Shown: in pieces, positions 1 to 10,112 of the stretch
Numbering within the stretch: the stretch's first letter is position 1
How the letters are laid out: each line of letters opens with the position of its first letter
Source of the DNA: Pseudorasbora parva
Lineage: Eukaryota; Chordata; Actinopteri; Cypriniformes; Gobionidae
Assembly: GCF_024679245.1 (NCBI RefSeq)
Contig: NC_090185.1
Location: 3,319,464 to 3,383,463, forward strand
Length of the DNA stretch: 64,000 nt
Direction: 5' to 3'
Translations under genes and position numbers: made by a program
The notes under the pieces: model-generated
What the model was told of the DNA's origin: nothing
Database searches by the model: none
Seen by the model: only the letters and a program-made list of their open reading frames with translations

Positions 1-116
1 TCTTTGTACCGCAGAATATTTTTCACTTCACATTTAAATGAATAAAAGTATTTTAGTGAAGCTTCATCAAACCAACATCGAGATTTTAAAGCTTTAATCT
101 GTGAAAAACTCTTCAG

Positions 117-266
117 GTTCTTCAGGAGGGACTCGTGATGAAGAGAAGAGAGTGTCAGTGATGGAGGGAGATTCAGTCACTCTTAACACTCGTCTCACTG
201 AAATAAAGGATGATGAGATTCAGTGGAGGTTCGGATTCACTGTAATCGCTGAAATCAGTAAACTAG
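117..266 (+). pseudogene. Truncated Ig V-type exon (gene A, first V domain)
   Basis: The acceptor CTCTTCAG ends at 116 and the exon reads GSSGGTRDEEKRVSVMEGDS and onward to about 266. It matches the intact first V exon of gene D at 52428 in acceptor, upstream intron and the GDSVTL...IQWRFG core, but stops near residue 50. The second half of the domain (TVYDD, DRLKLDNQTGSL, TITNITIKH in the other copies) and the splice donor are missing and replaced by repeat DNA. The homologous intron resumes near 2191. As it stands this exon cannot encode a complete V domain; the gene might still skip it and use the V exon at 5418. The signal exon of this gene lies left of the window. Confidence 0.7.
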
Positions 267-2190
267 GTGTTGAACAACCTCTGATTTTTTAAAGTCGACA
301 TTTATGTGATGAAAGTCGACGTCGACTACTTGCTGATGACGTCTTTAATAATCAAATAAGCCTGAACCTCGAGCTGAGACACGAACATGAGTTTTCTTGT
401 GCTCAGTTATGACATACATTATGACATACATATATTTCATTGCATACATTTTAAAAATCTTGCTTATTACTTACAAAGCACTAAATGGTTTAGCTCCCCA
501 ATACTTAAGCGAGCTCTTAACACATTATAACACATTATACTCCATCACGTCTACTGCGGTCTCAAAACTCTGGCCAGTTGATAATACCTAGAATATCTAA
601 ATCAACTGCAGGCGGTCGATCATTTTCCTATTGAGCTCCTGAACATTTTTAACTTTCATTATTCAAATCAATTGACTGATTGTTAGGCTGCATTAACTAG
701 GTCAGCCGGAACCGGGAACACTTCACATAACACCTGATGTACTCGACACATCATAAAAAGAGTGACATCTACACTAATGTTAGTCTCTCTGTTTATCCCG
801 AGGCTTATCCCGGATCTGGGCCGTGTCCGGATCGGATGGTGGACCTGCGCCTGGACATGACCAACGCGTCCTGGAGTGTCTGCTGAGCCGTGTCAAATGG
901 TGTCTCCTCTGAATTTGCCTCACCGGCACGAAATGCTCAAAAAACCTGACTCCGACGCAATAACTCCGATCTTTCAAGTATTCATACTCTTGTGTGCTCC
1001 ATCCTAAATAAACCTGTCTCTTCCGTGATACCCTGAAATTTTAAATATTCCGATCTAATATGATTTCTGACCTGTAAGGTTGCCATAATAATAATCATAC
1101 ACGGTGTGTTAATAGGCCAGAGGAGAACTGGCACCCCGACTGAGTGTGGTTTCTCTCAGGTTTATTTTTCTCCATCATGCCCCGGTGGAGTTTCCGTTCC
1201 TTTAGTCGCCTTTGGCTTGGCTTGCTCATTTGGGGACACTTAAAATATGATCAACTAAATTAAGTTATTCAACTAAATATACAAATAACATTTATGAATT
1301 AGGTTTTATTTAATTCTATAAACTAAAATACTGATCTGCCAAAATTGTCGCTATATGATAAATTAAAATAAGCTGATAACATCACAGTTTTCTCCAGAAC
1401 GACTGTACAGCCAAATCTAATTTTGTTGCAATATTGTCCTGTTTGACACTGTGAAGCTGATTTGACACAATCGCGATTGTAAAAGCGCTATAAAAAATAA
1501 AGTTGATTGATTGATTGATTGATTTACATATGACACAGCGATGCCCATATGGATATTGCTCCGAGTCCTACATGACAGCTTTTGTATTCTTTCTTTTGTC
1601 TTTGGTTCGTTATATTTCTCACAGATTTCTGCTTGTTCTGGATCAGCTATAGATAAAGTAGCAAAATAAAGGTGACATGTAAATGAATGCATTAGTGAGA
1701 GAGAGATTGAGTGTGAATTAATTCGACCTGCCAGCGTCTCTCTACTAATACTGAAGCTGTGAGTTTTAGTTACTAAGAAATATATGCTATAACTTTTCAG
1801 TTTCTAAGCTGTTTTATTGTTAAATCACAGAACAGTGTTGACAATATATTTCTGCGCTACTGAATGTTTCTGTGTAAGGCGCACGCGATCTCTGCATGAT
1901 ATGCGAACTATATGTGTGTTACAATGCAGCATCACATTCGTTTAGAACGGTGATTTACTTACGTGTACAATAAGCGTGCATTCTCCTGATCAATTTTGAG
2001 CCCCCAGATGGTATAATCAAACATGTCTTGTGGAGAGCTCTCTGAGTATGTATTTATTTGTAATTTTTAACTGTTGGAAACAAAGCCTGCGTGTCCGGAA
2101 ATTGCGCCCTCTATAGGCCAGCGACTAGTCGATGTCAAGCTTAAAGCGCTATGGCAGAGCATTAGTCGACTAGTCGGTGCAACCCCTAAT
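264..2190. mobile_element. Possible hAT-like fragment that truncated the V exon
   Basis: Both edges of this insert carry short palindromic TCGACTAGTCG or AAAGTCGAC motifs. The right edge reads CGACTAGTCGGTGCAACCCC, the kind of terminal sequence seen in fish hAT elements. The left edge (AGGTGTTGAACAACC) is only loosely similar to its inverse. An L2 LINE sits inside (410-1523). No 8-bp duplication could be confirmed and no transposase is visible, so the superfamily is tentative. Confidence 0.35.
410..1523 (+). mobile_element. L2/CR1-like LINE, 3' fragment
   Basis: A short translated stretch (451-525) reads LKILLITYKALNGLAPQYLS, the conserved C-terminal end of fish L2-type reverse transcriptase ORFs. 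Downstream is the 3' UTR typical of these LINEs (GGTTTCTCTCAGGTTTATTT, CGCCTTTGGCTTGGCTTGCTC, then GATTGTAAAAGCGCTATAAA) ending in a TGAT repeat at 1503-1523. Only the last part of the ORF remains and it is broken by stops soon after the motif. It is a dead 5'-truncated copy on the + strand. Confidence 0.7.
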
Positions 2191-2302
2191 CGACACACCA
2201 TTTTGTTTCTTTTTGTCATTTCATGATATTGTTTAATTCAAATGTTAAACTATTAAATTTAATCAACCATTATAATCTGTTGATCTGTGTCAAACCCTGT
2301 TC
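1524..2302. other. Repeat remnant and intron sequence without a gene
   Basis: 1524-2190 belongs to the insert that broke the V exon; no coding potential is seen. 2191-2302 is host intron: it aligns by eye with 52790-52885 of gene D (TTTTGTTTCTTTTTG, AACCATTATAATCTGTTGAT) and so marks where the ancestral intron resumes. Confidence 0.5.
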
Positions 2303-2755
2303 CTTTTCAGTCGGTCACGTTTGACATTCGTTGGAACTGACGACAAATTGGGGATCGTTTTCAGAGACCAATCTATTTCGAGTGTTTATAAACAGGCTAA
2401 TGAATACTGGCATGCTGTTCACGCATTTCACACTTCGCCCCACAGCGCGGGTATAAGTAAGGAAGTGGAAGCACTGCGTCTTTGCTTTTCTGCTTCAGAG
2501 CTGAAAAATTGCTGTAGTTTCCGGTGTTGTTTCCTACGAAGAGTGTTACTACGAGTCTGCCTTTGGATAAGGGGTTGAATGGCTTTTTTTAAAGTCGACA
2601 TTTATGTACTGTACTGTACTGTACCTGTACTGTCTGCAAATTTCAGCCCGTGGCTGAACCCTTTATTTCTACGGACGGGAAAAGATGCCCCTAGAAATAG
2701 GGTGTCCAGGCATGCTGTGGTCTTCACGGATGCCTTGTTCTGCAAGACCCACTTA

Positions 2756-3308
2756 CGCCGCATTCACACGGGGCGTAGGCGTTAACGCTTGACGGAGTGC
2801 GTGGCTGAAGCTTGGTGCTGACGCGATCGTCATAGTGACAACAGCCAATCACATTAACTTGCCGCTTGGACCAAAACACAACACAAAAAAGCGCCTTTTT
2901 TGGTTGTATGTGCGAGTGCGATTCCCCGTGTAGTTGTTGTCAGCGCACTGCACAGGTGCACGAAGCTGTTAAGTACATTAAATCCTGAAAAAGCGCCGAC
3001 AGCGGGAAGAATATCACGTAGTGGTCCAGGAGCTGCGTCTGGATTTTTAACGGTCTATGGTCTGGATGGTTCACGGAGCAGTAATGGACGCAATTGGCTA
3101 GTGTCTGCTGTAGGATATTTGCATACGGCGATCTGATTGGATGACGCCTGCGCTGGCACTTGAAAAGTCGAGAATTCTTCAACTTCTGCCGCTTGCAACG
3201 CGAGTGAAGCGCCGCGACGGAACCCACAATTCAGTTTGGCAACGGATGATGTCACCCATTCAAAGTAAATGGGAAGCGTTAACGCCTACGCCCCGTGTGA
3301 ATGCGGCG
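2756..3308. mobile_element. Harbinger-like MITE with TTA target duplication
   Basis: The ends are perfect-looking inverted repeats of more than 30 bp: CGCCGCATTCACACGGGGCG at the left and its reverse complement at 3289-3308. TTA flanks both sides (2753-2755 and 3309-3311), as expected for PIF/Harbinger insertions. The 553-bp body has no meaningful ORF. It sits in the left arm of the DIRS-like element. Confidence 0.7.
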
Positions 3309-3579
3309 TTAGTGTGACTATTGGATAATGCTGCGAAAGCGTGCCTGTATCGAGAGATGGAACGCAGCGGAGCCACATCCTTCTGAGGAAGGAGAGTTGG
3401 CAGTTGCACATAGGGACTAACTGATAAACAGGAAAGTGTAACATATGGCAGTCTCTAAAGGGGGTTCCAACTTAGTTCTAGGGGAGAAAGAACACCGTCA
3501 GAGACGACAGAGCGAGCTGGGGGGCCACGTACAACGGGCATGCAGTTTTGGGTCTGTAGACGGGGCCCCGACTGCATTG

Positions 3580-3830
3580 GCAAATCAACTGCCTCGAGTT
3601 GCTAGGAGTGTGTCTTGCGCTGGGCCACCTCAAAATGCCGCTACATGGCAAGCACGTTCTGGTCCGTACGGACAGTACTGCGACCATTGCGTATATCAAC
3701 CTTCAGGGTGGTCTACGCTCCGCCACTTGCTGCAACTTACCCACCATCTTCTTCTTTGGAGTCAGATGCATCTGAGGTCACTATACACCCTATTGGCCCA
3801 ACTGGACCTGGTTCCCCAAACCAACTCTCC
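3580..3830 (+). pseudogene. DIRS-type RNase H remnant
   Basis: Read across frames, this stretch resembles the RNase H portion of DIRS elements: a HVLVRTD-like segment near 3650 (encoded as STFWSVRT in one frame), then a YIN(H)QGG-like segment near 3690 (VYQPSGWSTLRH in another frame), followed by LLQLTHHLLLWSQMHLRSL at 3730-3785. The needed frame changes show it is decayed. The motif assignment comes from family knowledge. Confidence 0.5.
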
Positions 3831-3984
3831 TTGTGACAGCCCCTTCCTGGCCTATTCCTCTGAGGAAGGATCTACTTTCTCAGAGACGGGGCACTCTGAG
3901 GCACCCGTGTCTAGACCTCTTCAAACTCTGTGGCACCCGTGTCTAGACCTTTTCAAACTCTGTGGCACCCGTGTCCAGACCACT

Positions 3985-4560
3985 TCAAAGTCCATGAAGA
4001 CAGTACTCTTGACTGCATTGACTTCCATCAAGAGGGTAGGGGACCTGCAGGCACTTTCAGCGGATCCTGCCTAGAATTCGGGCCGGCCAACTCTCACCTC
4101 ATCCTGAGACCCCAGCCAGGATATGTGCCCATGATTCCCACCACTCCCTTCAGAGACCAATTGCTGAATCTGCAACTTCCTTTGGAGGAGGCAGACCCAG
4201 CCCTGTCTTTGCTCTGTCCTGTTTGTACCTACATGGATAGAACGCAAAGTTTCAGGACCTAAGAACAGCTCTTTTACAGAACAGGTCTGTTACGGAGGCC
4301 AGCAGAAGGGAAAGGCTGTCTCCAAGTAGAGGTTGGCCCACTGGATAGTGGATGCTATTGTCTTGGCGTACCAATCCCAAGACGTGCCTTGCCCATTCAG
4401 ACTGCGAGCACGCTCAACTAGAGGTGTGTTCCTCCAGCCGCTGGCTCAAGGCGACACGCCGACAGACATTTGTAGAGCTGCAGGCTGAGCGACACCTAAC
4501 ATGTTTACTAGATTTTATAGCCTCTGTGTAGCGCGAAGGACCCATTTAAGTTTTGGCTTG
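3985..4560 (+). pseudogene. DIRS-type tyrosine recombinase remnant
   Basis: Translation in shifting frames gives the tyrosine-recombinase landmarks of fish DIRS elements: TVLLTALTSIKRVGDLQAL (about 3999-4055), CLEFGPANSHLILRPQPGYV (from about 4070), PTTPFRDQLLNLQ, EEADPALSLLCPV and YMDRTQSFRT (ending at 4260). A degraded AHST-RGV-like box (GCACGCTCAACTAGAGGTGTG near 4409) and a segment ending in a TFTRFYSL-like sequence (from about 4499) follow. These enzymes integrate the element without a DDE transposase. Several frameshifts make this copy inactive. Confidence 0.65.
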
Positions 4561-5417
4561 CAATGCCACTCCTGCCTCCTGGGCCGGATACGTGCGTTAT
4601 TTTCTCCAGTTGTGTTCCCCATAAATGGCTTAACCTGTCAAGCTTCTCCTTCACCCCTCGGCAACAGAGGCTGCTTGATGGCAGACCTACACCTGTATGC
4701 ATGTGGAACGCGTGTGTAAGCTGGGTATCCATATGTAGCAGTTCCTACAGCAACCCCATATGTGTATTCCTCCACTGTATCAGCTACCGTAAATGGCTAG
4801 CCCCATGTCTTTCCCTCTCTGACGGTGTTCTTTCCCCCCCTAGAACTAGGTTGAAACCACCTTTAGAGACTGCCATATGTTACACGATCCTGTTTGGTTA
4901 GTCCTTATGTGTAACTGCCAACTCTCCTCCCTCAGACGGATGTGGCTCCGCAGCTTTCCATCTCTCGAGACAGGCACGCTGAAAGGGCCAGTGCCTGTGG
5001 CGTGTTGTTAGGATCACATCCGTGTTGTTAGGATGTGACTGACTGAAAGGGAACGTCTCGGTTACGTATGTAACCCTTGTTCCCTGAAGGAGGGAATGGA
5101 GATGTACATCCCGTCACCAGGTGCTGTGCCTCTGCTGAATGCCCGACTCACTAGTTTGGCTCCTCAGTGGAAAAGCATAGATGCAGTGCTTCCACTTCCT
5201 TATTTATACCCGACCTGCGGGTCGGAGCGTGGAATGCATGAACTGCATGCCAAAATTCATTGGCTCGTTTTTAAACACTTAGAGTACATTGTTCTCTGAA
5301 AACGATCCTCAATTCGTCTGTCAGTTCTGACATACATCTCCATTCCCTCCTTTAGGGAACGAGGGTTACATACGTAACTGAGACATTTATGTTTGTTCTG
5401 TGTGTTTGATGATTCAG

Positions 5418-5717
5418 TGTCAGTGACGGAGGGAGATTTAGTCACTCTAGGCTCTGATTTCACTGAAATGAAGGATGGTGATCAGATTTGGTGGAGATTT
5501 GGAGATAAAGACACTGTAATCGCTCTAATCAACAAACGGCCTGAAAGCTTCACTGTATATGATGATGTTCCTGATGGGAGATTCAGAGACAGACTGAAGC
5601 TGGACAATCAAACTGGATCTCTGACCATCACAAACATCACAATCAAACATGCTGGACTTTACCAACTACAGATAAAAAAATACTGGGCGTCTTCTTATAT
5701 CAGTCTCTCTGTCTACG
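5418..5717 (+). CDS. Ig V-type exon of gene A
   Basis: The acceptor GATGATTCAG ends at 5417 and the donor GTGAGT starts at 5718; both phases are 1, matching the other V exons. It encodes VSVTEGDLVTLGSDFTEMKD through DQIWWRFG, TVYDDVPDG, DRLKLDNQTGSL, TITNITIKHAGLYQLQI and SLSVY. The domain keeps the core Trp and the A-G-x-Y-type motif but has no cysteine pair, as in domain 1 of CD2/SLAM-family receptors. NQT and NIT are potential N-glycosylation sites. The exon is open throughout. Confidence 0.75.
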
Positions 5718-5892
5718 GTGAGTTAAATATCAGTTTCACATGTTTTATTTATTACAGTGAGATATAAAGATGTATCTTATAATGAATAATAATTTTAAAT
5801 GATTAATTCCCTTTTTTAAATTAAAAGCAGGTTGCATTAACTCGTACATTAAATAACATCCTCATTTCTCTTTATTCTCTGATGTTTTCCAG

Positions 5893-6192
5893 CTCGTCTG
5901 CCTGTTCCTGTCATCAGCAGTAACTCTTCTCAGTGTTCTTCATCATCATCATCATCATCATATTGTTCATTGGTGTGTTCATCAGCGGTGAATGTGAGTC
6001 ATGTGACTCTCTCCTGGTACAAAGGAAACAGTTTATTGTCCAACATCAGTGTGTCTGATCTCAGCATCAGTCTCTCTCTACCTCTGGAGGTGGAATATCA
6101 GGATAAAAACACCTACAGCTGTGTGCTGAACAATCCCATCAGCCACCAGACTCAACATCTGGACATCACTCAACTCTGTCACACATGTTCAG
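5893..6192 (+). CDS. Ig C2-type exon of gene A
   Basis: The acceptor TTTTCCAG ends at 5892 and the donor GTACGG begins at 6193. The exon encodes [15 protein letters not shown], a serine run from a CAT/TCA repeat, [20 protein letters not shown], then TYSCVLNN and LCHTCS. Cysteines around the B and F strands plus an outer pair fit the doubly bridged membrane-proximal C2 domain of SLAM/CD48-like proteins. The sequence is the same as the gene C exon at 38864 except for one extra serine codon. Confidence 0.75.
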
Positions 6193-6284
6193 GTACGGCA
6201 GCAACGCTGATATTAGTTGATGTCAGCGCTGATATTAGCGTTTATTGACTGAGCTGATCTCAGTTTGATGTTTTTATTCCTCAG

Positions 6285-6422
6285 TCCACTGTTGTGGTCC
6301 CACTGAAGCTGTGATCCGATTGGTCCTCGCTGCTCTGGTGGGCGTGGCTACTGTCATGATTGTGGTTTATGACATCAGATCCAGAAGAGCTGAACGAGAT
6401 CAAGCTCATATTCACACATCAG
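6285..6422 (+). CDS. Transmembrane exon of gene A
   Basis: Acceptor TTCCTCAG ends at 6284 and donor GTACAT starts at 6423. It encodes VHCCGPTEA, the hydrophobic helix VIRLVLAALVGVATVMIVVY, then the basic stop-transfer DIRSRRAERDQ. This anchors the receptor as a type I membrane protein. It is the same as the gene C exon at 39253. Confidence 0.75.
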
Positions 6423-6521
6423 GTACATGATTGATGATGTCATCTCTCACAAACTGATTTTGCATATATTAATATTTGTGAGATTTTTTAATTAATGGCT
6501 TCATATTTCCATCTTTTTCAG

Positions 6522-6712
6522 GAAGTGCTTGAATCTAAAGCAGAACGCTGAACTTTAAAGATTCTTCAAGTGTGTTTTTTTTTCATCATAAATACTGATG
6601 ATTATTTGAGCTTCTGCTCTCTTTCAGTGTCAGATTTTTTAAATCGTAATTGTAAATCTTTACATTATTATTCGGTCATTCATTTTCTTCTTGTTTTTCT
6701 ATCCACAATAAA
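6522..6712 (+). CDS. Terminal exon of gene A: short tail, 3' UTR and polyA signal
   Basis: The acceptor TTTTTCAG ends at 6521. Codons complete the tail as HTS-GSA and stop at 6530-6532, leaving about 20 cytoplasmic residues. There is no tyrosine switch motif (TxYxxV/I) of the kind that recruits SAP adaptors, so signalling through this tail is unlikely. AATAAA at 6707-6712 is the probable polyadenylation signal. Nothing shows alternative tails here. Confidence 0.65.
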
Positions 6713-7429
6713 AAAACAAAAACATTTTTAACCTGAGAAAATACTGATTTGGGACTCATTATAATATACTTTGAGATCACAGTGAAATGCATAAACACAA
6801 CATATCGGTGCTCCATTTCCTCCATCAGGCGATTGATAAAGTCTTTAAATCTCTAGTGTGATTTGTCTCTGTGTCTCATCTGCGGAGCAACAGCTCCTCC
6901 TAGTGGCTCTCCCTGAATTGGCATGTTATCAGGAGTTATTTGCTCAGTATCTTCTGTCTCGTTTGCTTTCTCACTTAAAGTCCTCATGAAATCAAATCAA
7001 TCTTATTTACTTTGTTAGCGCATACTACAGTTCTTAGGGTGAACAATTAATCCGTGCAAGTTAATACACAGAAAAAAATTGTTTGCCGTAGTAATCTTTA
7101 ATTAAAATCTGAAGTTACTTCCGGTCTGGAAACGGCGTTCCTTCTCAGCTGATGTCAGTTTGACGGCTTGCGTTGTAAAATGCGTAACCACTTCCCTCTA
7201 CAGTTCGTCTGCTATGAGTGAGAGATGGAGAGGAGGAGCGCTGAGATAAAAACCCTGCTCTCTATTCAGTATTCTGATTCACTTGGAAATACATCACAGC
7301 ACTGAAGAAAACTCACTCGCTACTTCCGGTTCACTGGGACTTTAAGAATTTCTTCTGTCTAAAATACTAGATAAAGTTGTGTCTGCTCAATTCTACCTGT
7401 GAAAAACTTCAGACCTCATCACCGCACAG
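6713..7429. other. Intergenic, downstream part of the gene duplication
   Basis: To about 6927 the sequence is a near copy of 39845-40056 behind gene C (for example GCTCCATTTCCTCCATCAGG), so the duplicated unit extends past the gene. From 6928 to 7429 I see no gene or clear repeat. Confidence 0.5.
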
Positions 7430-7632
7430 AAACTGCGCTCGTTAAAACTATAAATGACTTGCTCTCAGCTGCTGACCAAGGCTGTGTCTCTAGTACTAGA
7501 TTTACTTGATCTTAGTGCTGCGTTCGACATTATAGATCATAAAATACTCTTAGATCAACTACATTTCCTGCGACGCTGCTTTGAAACGATATGCACTGTG
7601 AAAAGCGCCATACAAATAAATGTGAATTGAAC
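7430..7632 (+). mobile_element. L2-like LINE fragment, internally deleted
   Basis: One frame gives KTINDLLSAADQG, then LDLLDLSAAFDIIDHKILLD, the reverse-transcriptase block containing AFD that is standard in L2/CR1 LINEs. At about 7568 the sequence jumps to the LINE 3' UTR (CGACGCTGCTTTGAAACGAT, AAAAGCGCCATACAAATAAA). Most of the ORF between these points is lost. Confidence 0.6.
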
Positions 7633-7639
7633 TGGAGGC

Positions 7640-8540
7640 CGCTGCCAGTCCGGTAGATGTGTGTGAACGAAAACACAACGCAACCCGGCCGGGTCTCCTT
7701 CTGTTCTTTTTTGCTCAATATGTAATTCAGCCGTTTTTAGACGAACTGTAGAACACACCCCTGCTACCAGCAGGAGCCACTACGGTACGCACAGAAGGTC
7801 AATATTCATCATTAACCAAACGCTTTTCACCTGCACAAGATCTCAGACCGATGCACGAAAGCAACCAGACAGTGCAACCGTGCCCTTATTCTAGCTTTAG
7901 TCATCGAGTCACAGCTAATACTGTCTTAGCATGTGGTTAACACTTCATCTTTTATAACACGAGATCACACAGTTGATGAAAACGTCATGCGATCCACTCA
8001 CTGTCTCGGTTAAAACACACGCATGTCTCAGATTTGTTCATCCATTTGAGCTTGATTTTGGTACAATAATAATAAAACGGCTTATGCAAATATATGACTA
8101 CATATATAAAGCCACAATATCCACTTGGACAACACAGTGTTAAATTATTTATAAAATGCAGTGTTTTTTTCTATTTCCTGAAAAGTAGCGGTTTTGGACA
8201 AGCATAGTTTAGTAAGTAAGCTTCTGGGTGTCTTGGGGCCAAAATGTATTTTAGCCATGTCACAATATGGGGTAAATCCAGCGCTGTATGTGTCCGTTAT
8301 ACTGTTGAAAATTACACCAGTGACAGGAAGTCGAGGCGTACTGGAGCTCAAAGTGAGAAACTGACCATGTTCAGAGTGTGAATTAAGAGCTTAAATGAGC
8401 TCGAAGGTCACATGCACTAACACTGAATCAATAGGCAGTTATTTTAACTTATTCTAGCGTTTCACTTCACTTTACTACAGAGCAGCTTCACATCAGCACG
8501 TCTGTCATTTTATTACTGAACCAGTTTTGAAGAGTTACTC
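7640..8540. other. Intergenic, no gene recognised
   Basis: I see only short open frames with no family motif. The last hundred bases are presumably the promoter and 5' UTR of the signal exon at 8572; no convincing TATA box is visible. Confidence 0.4.
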
Positions 8541-8571
8541 TCTTCATATTTGTGGACTGAAACCGTTGAAG

Positions 8572-8617
8572 ATGTTTCTGCCTGTTTTGCTCTGCTTGTG
8601 TTTGTGGCGTCTGGTTG
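8572..8617 (+). pseudogene. Signal-peptide exon of Ig gene B
   Basis: ATG at 8572 opens MFLPVLLCLCLWRLV, a hydrophobic leader ending in the GTT-G/GTGAG donor also used by genes C and D. The phase (1) matches the V exons. No V or C2 exon follows before the degraded transmembrane fragment near 10015, so the gene has lost its ectodomain. The exon itself is intact and could still be transcribed. Confidence 0.6.
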
Positions 8618-8939
8618 GTGAGTTTGAAAAGTGTTTTTATGGCTTCATTTGTTTCTGTTCTGGTAACACGTGATAAATGACTGGTTCATTTAGTCAGAGA
8701 GGATCAACATTCACTGTTTCAGGCTCCGCACATTCATTAACAGCGTATTCGAGATCAGCGAGCTGTCAGTTTAACAGTGGTGAACATTTCCACATTTACA
8801 TTAAATATGCCATTCTCATGAATGGAGTTCAGCACTGAAATTACATCAAAGAATTTGCCATTGAGGATAATGAAATTACAGAATTGTCAATATTTTAATC
8901 TTCGTGTTCCTATTAATTCCTTTCACATTCACTGTTATC

Positions 8940-9720
8940 ATTAATCCAGTTTCAGCAGAGAAAGTGCTTTCCAAAAGGTCTGGACACTTTGACAATCAAA
9001 AAGACAAATGGCGTGAGACTCTTCAGGACTATTATAAAAAGAGATTTCATCCCAATATCCATAAACTTAGAGAGTAAGATAGTAGTTGGATATATTTTAT
9101 GTAAGATCTTTAAGTGAATTTCTCTTTCCTCATCTGAAATAACAGCCGTGCCTTTCTCCAATGAACTTCCTTCAGAAAGCAATTCCAATAAAACTTTCTC
9201 TTTTTAAATGAAAGACCTGTCAAATATCAATTAGAGCGTTTTTTATCAGATGTTTTTACCATTTTTAAGGAAATTAGTCTTTAGCATCTACTTTAGAATA
9301 AGACCGATGGCTGCTCATCAAATGAACAAGTCCAGAAGGGATAGCTTACTGTAAAAAAATCTTTATATTTTACAGGAAAATTTTACTTAGCCGTAAAAGA
9401 ATCAGAAGAATAAATGTTGTGTGTTGAATCAAGCAGATCACTCAAGTCATTTAAACCATAATCCAACCCTTTCTACTAAAAGATACTCTTGCCTCTAATT
9501 GTAATCAATTAGTTATTCCACACTTTCATTCTATGAGGAGAGAAATTATGAACAAATCACAGTTTCCAAGCCAAGAGTGCTTGAAATCCAGATGAAGACA
9601 CTGAGAAAATTAAGACCATCCACTTTCTTTGATTGTTTCTTCTATTGATTCTTTTAAAGACATTATGCGGAATAAAAAAACAAATCAAATCAGGGTCAGA
9701 GTCTTTGTTCTTGGAGAAGT
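8940..9720 (-). mobile_element. L1/Tx1-like LINE ORF2 fragment, decayed
   Basis: On the minus strand 9188-8952 reads EIHLKILHKIYPTTILLSKF, a block characteristic of the C-terminal region of fish L1/Tx1-type ORF2. After a frame change comes a Cys/His-like segment FDCQSVQTFWKALS (about 8990-8945). Further upstream on the minus strand, across stops, are WNN-LITIRGKSIF-like segments (near 9500). It replaced the region where gene B exons would be expected. Confidence 0.5.
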
Positions 9721-10009
9721 TTCCCTCACAGCAAATTATGCCACTTCCAGGAAATCATGTGATTTAGGACAAAATTGCTCATTTAGAAAAAAGCTTTAAG
9801 TGAATTTGAGAAAACATAATTGTGCTATTATTATTATTATTTTATATTATTCTTTAGTTATAATCATTATACATTTTGGATAATGTAGTAAATCTATGCA
9901 TGAAAGCATGAAATTTGAGGAAGGTTTCATGTAAAATATGCGGTATTGTTACTGTATACTGTAGGAATGACCCAGTAGGCGAAACTGGTTTGTAGTTCTG
10001 AATCTGATG

Positions 10010-10112
10010 CGCTTGGAGAAGCTGTGATCTGATTGGTCGTCTCTGCTCTGGTGGGCGGGGCTGTTGTTGTTCTGGTTTATGACATCAGATCCAGAAGAGC
10101 TGGACAGGATTT
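10010..10112 (+). pseudogene. Degraded transmembrane exon of Ig gene B
   Basis: GAAGCTGTGATC at 10018-10029 followed by TGATTGGTC, then the LVxxALVG helix and VYDIRSRRAGQD, clearly matches the TM exon of genes A and C. The codon equivalent to arginine CGA in the intact copies is TGA here, a typical CpG-decay stop. The upstream cysteine-containing part of the exon is not recognisable. Together with the isolated signal exon it marks gene B as a relic. Confidence 0.6.

Larger units (their letters stand above)
2303..5386 (+). mobile_element. DIRS-like retrotransposon derivative with long inverted arms
   Basis: The element lies in the intron between the two V exons of gene A. Its left arm (about 2303-2755 plus 3312-3507) is the inverse of its right arm (about 4805-5386). 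For example GGATCGTTTTCAGAGA near 2352 is mirrored by TCTCTGAAAACGATCC near 5293, and GTGTAACATATGGCAG at 3436 by CTGCCATATGTTACAC near 4869. Between the arms are remnants of an RNase H region and a tyrosine recombinase, the order found in DIRS retrotransposons. No reverse transcriptase core is present, so it is an internally deleted, non-autonomous copy. A MITE interrupts the left arm. Confidence 0.65.

Noticed and set aside
3445..4074. 209-codon frame read as a host gene
   Set aside because: It only partly overlaps the DIRS RNase H and recombinase motifs, which lie in shifting frames; it is a decayed retroelement.
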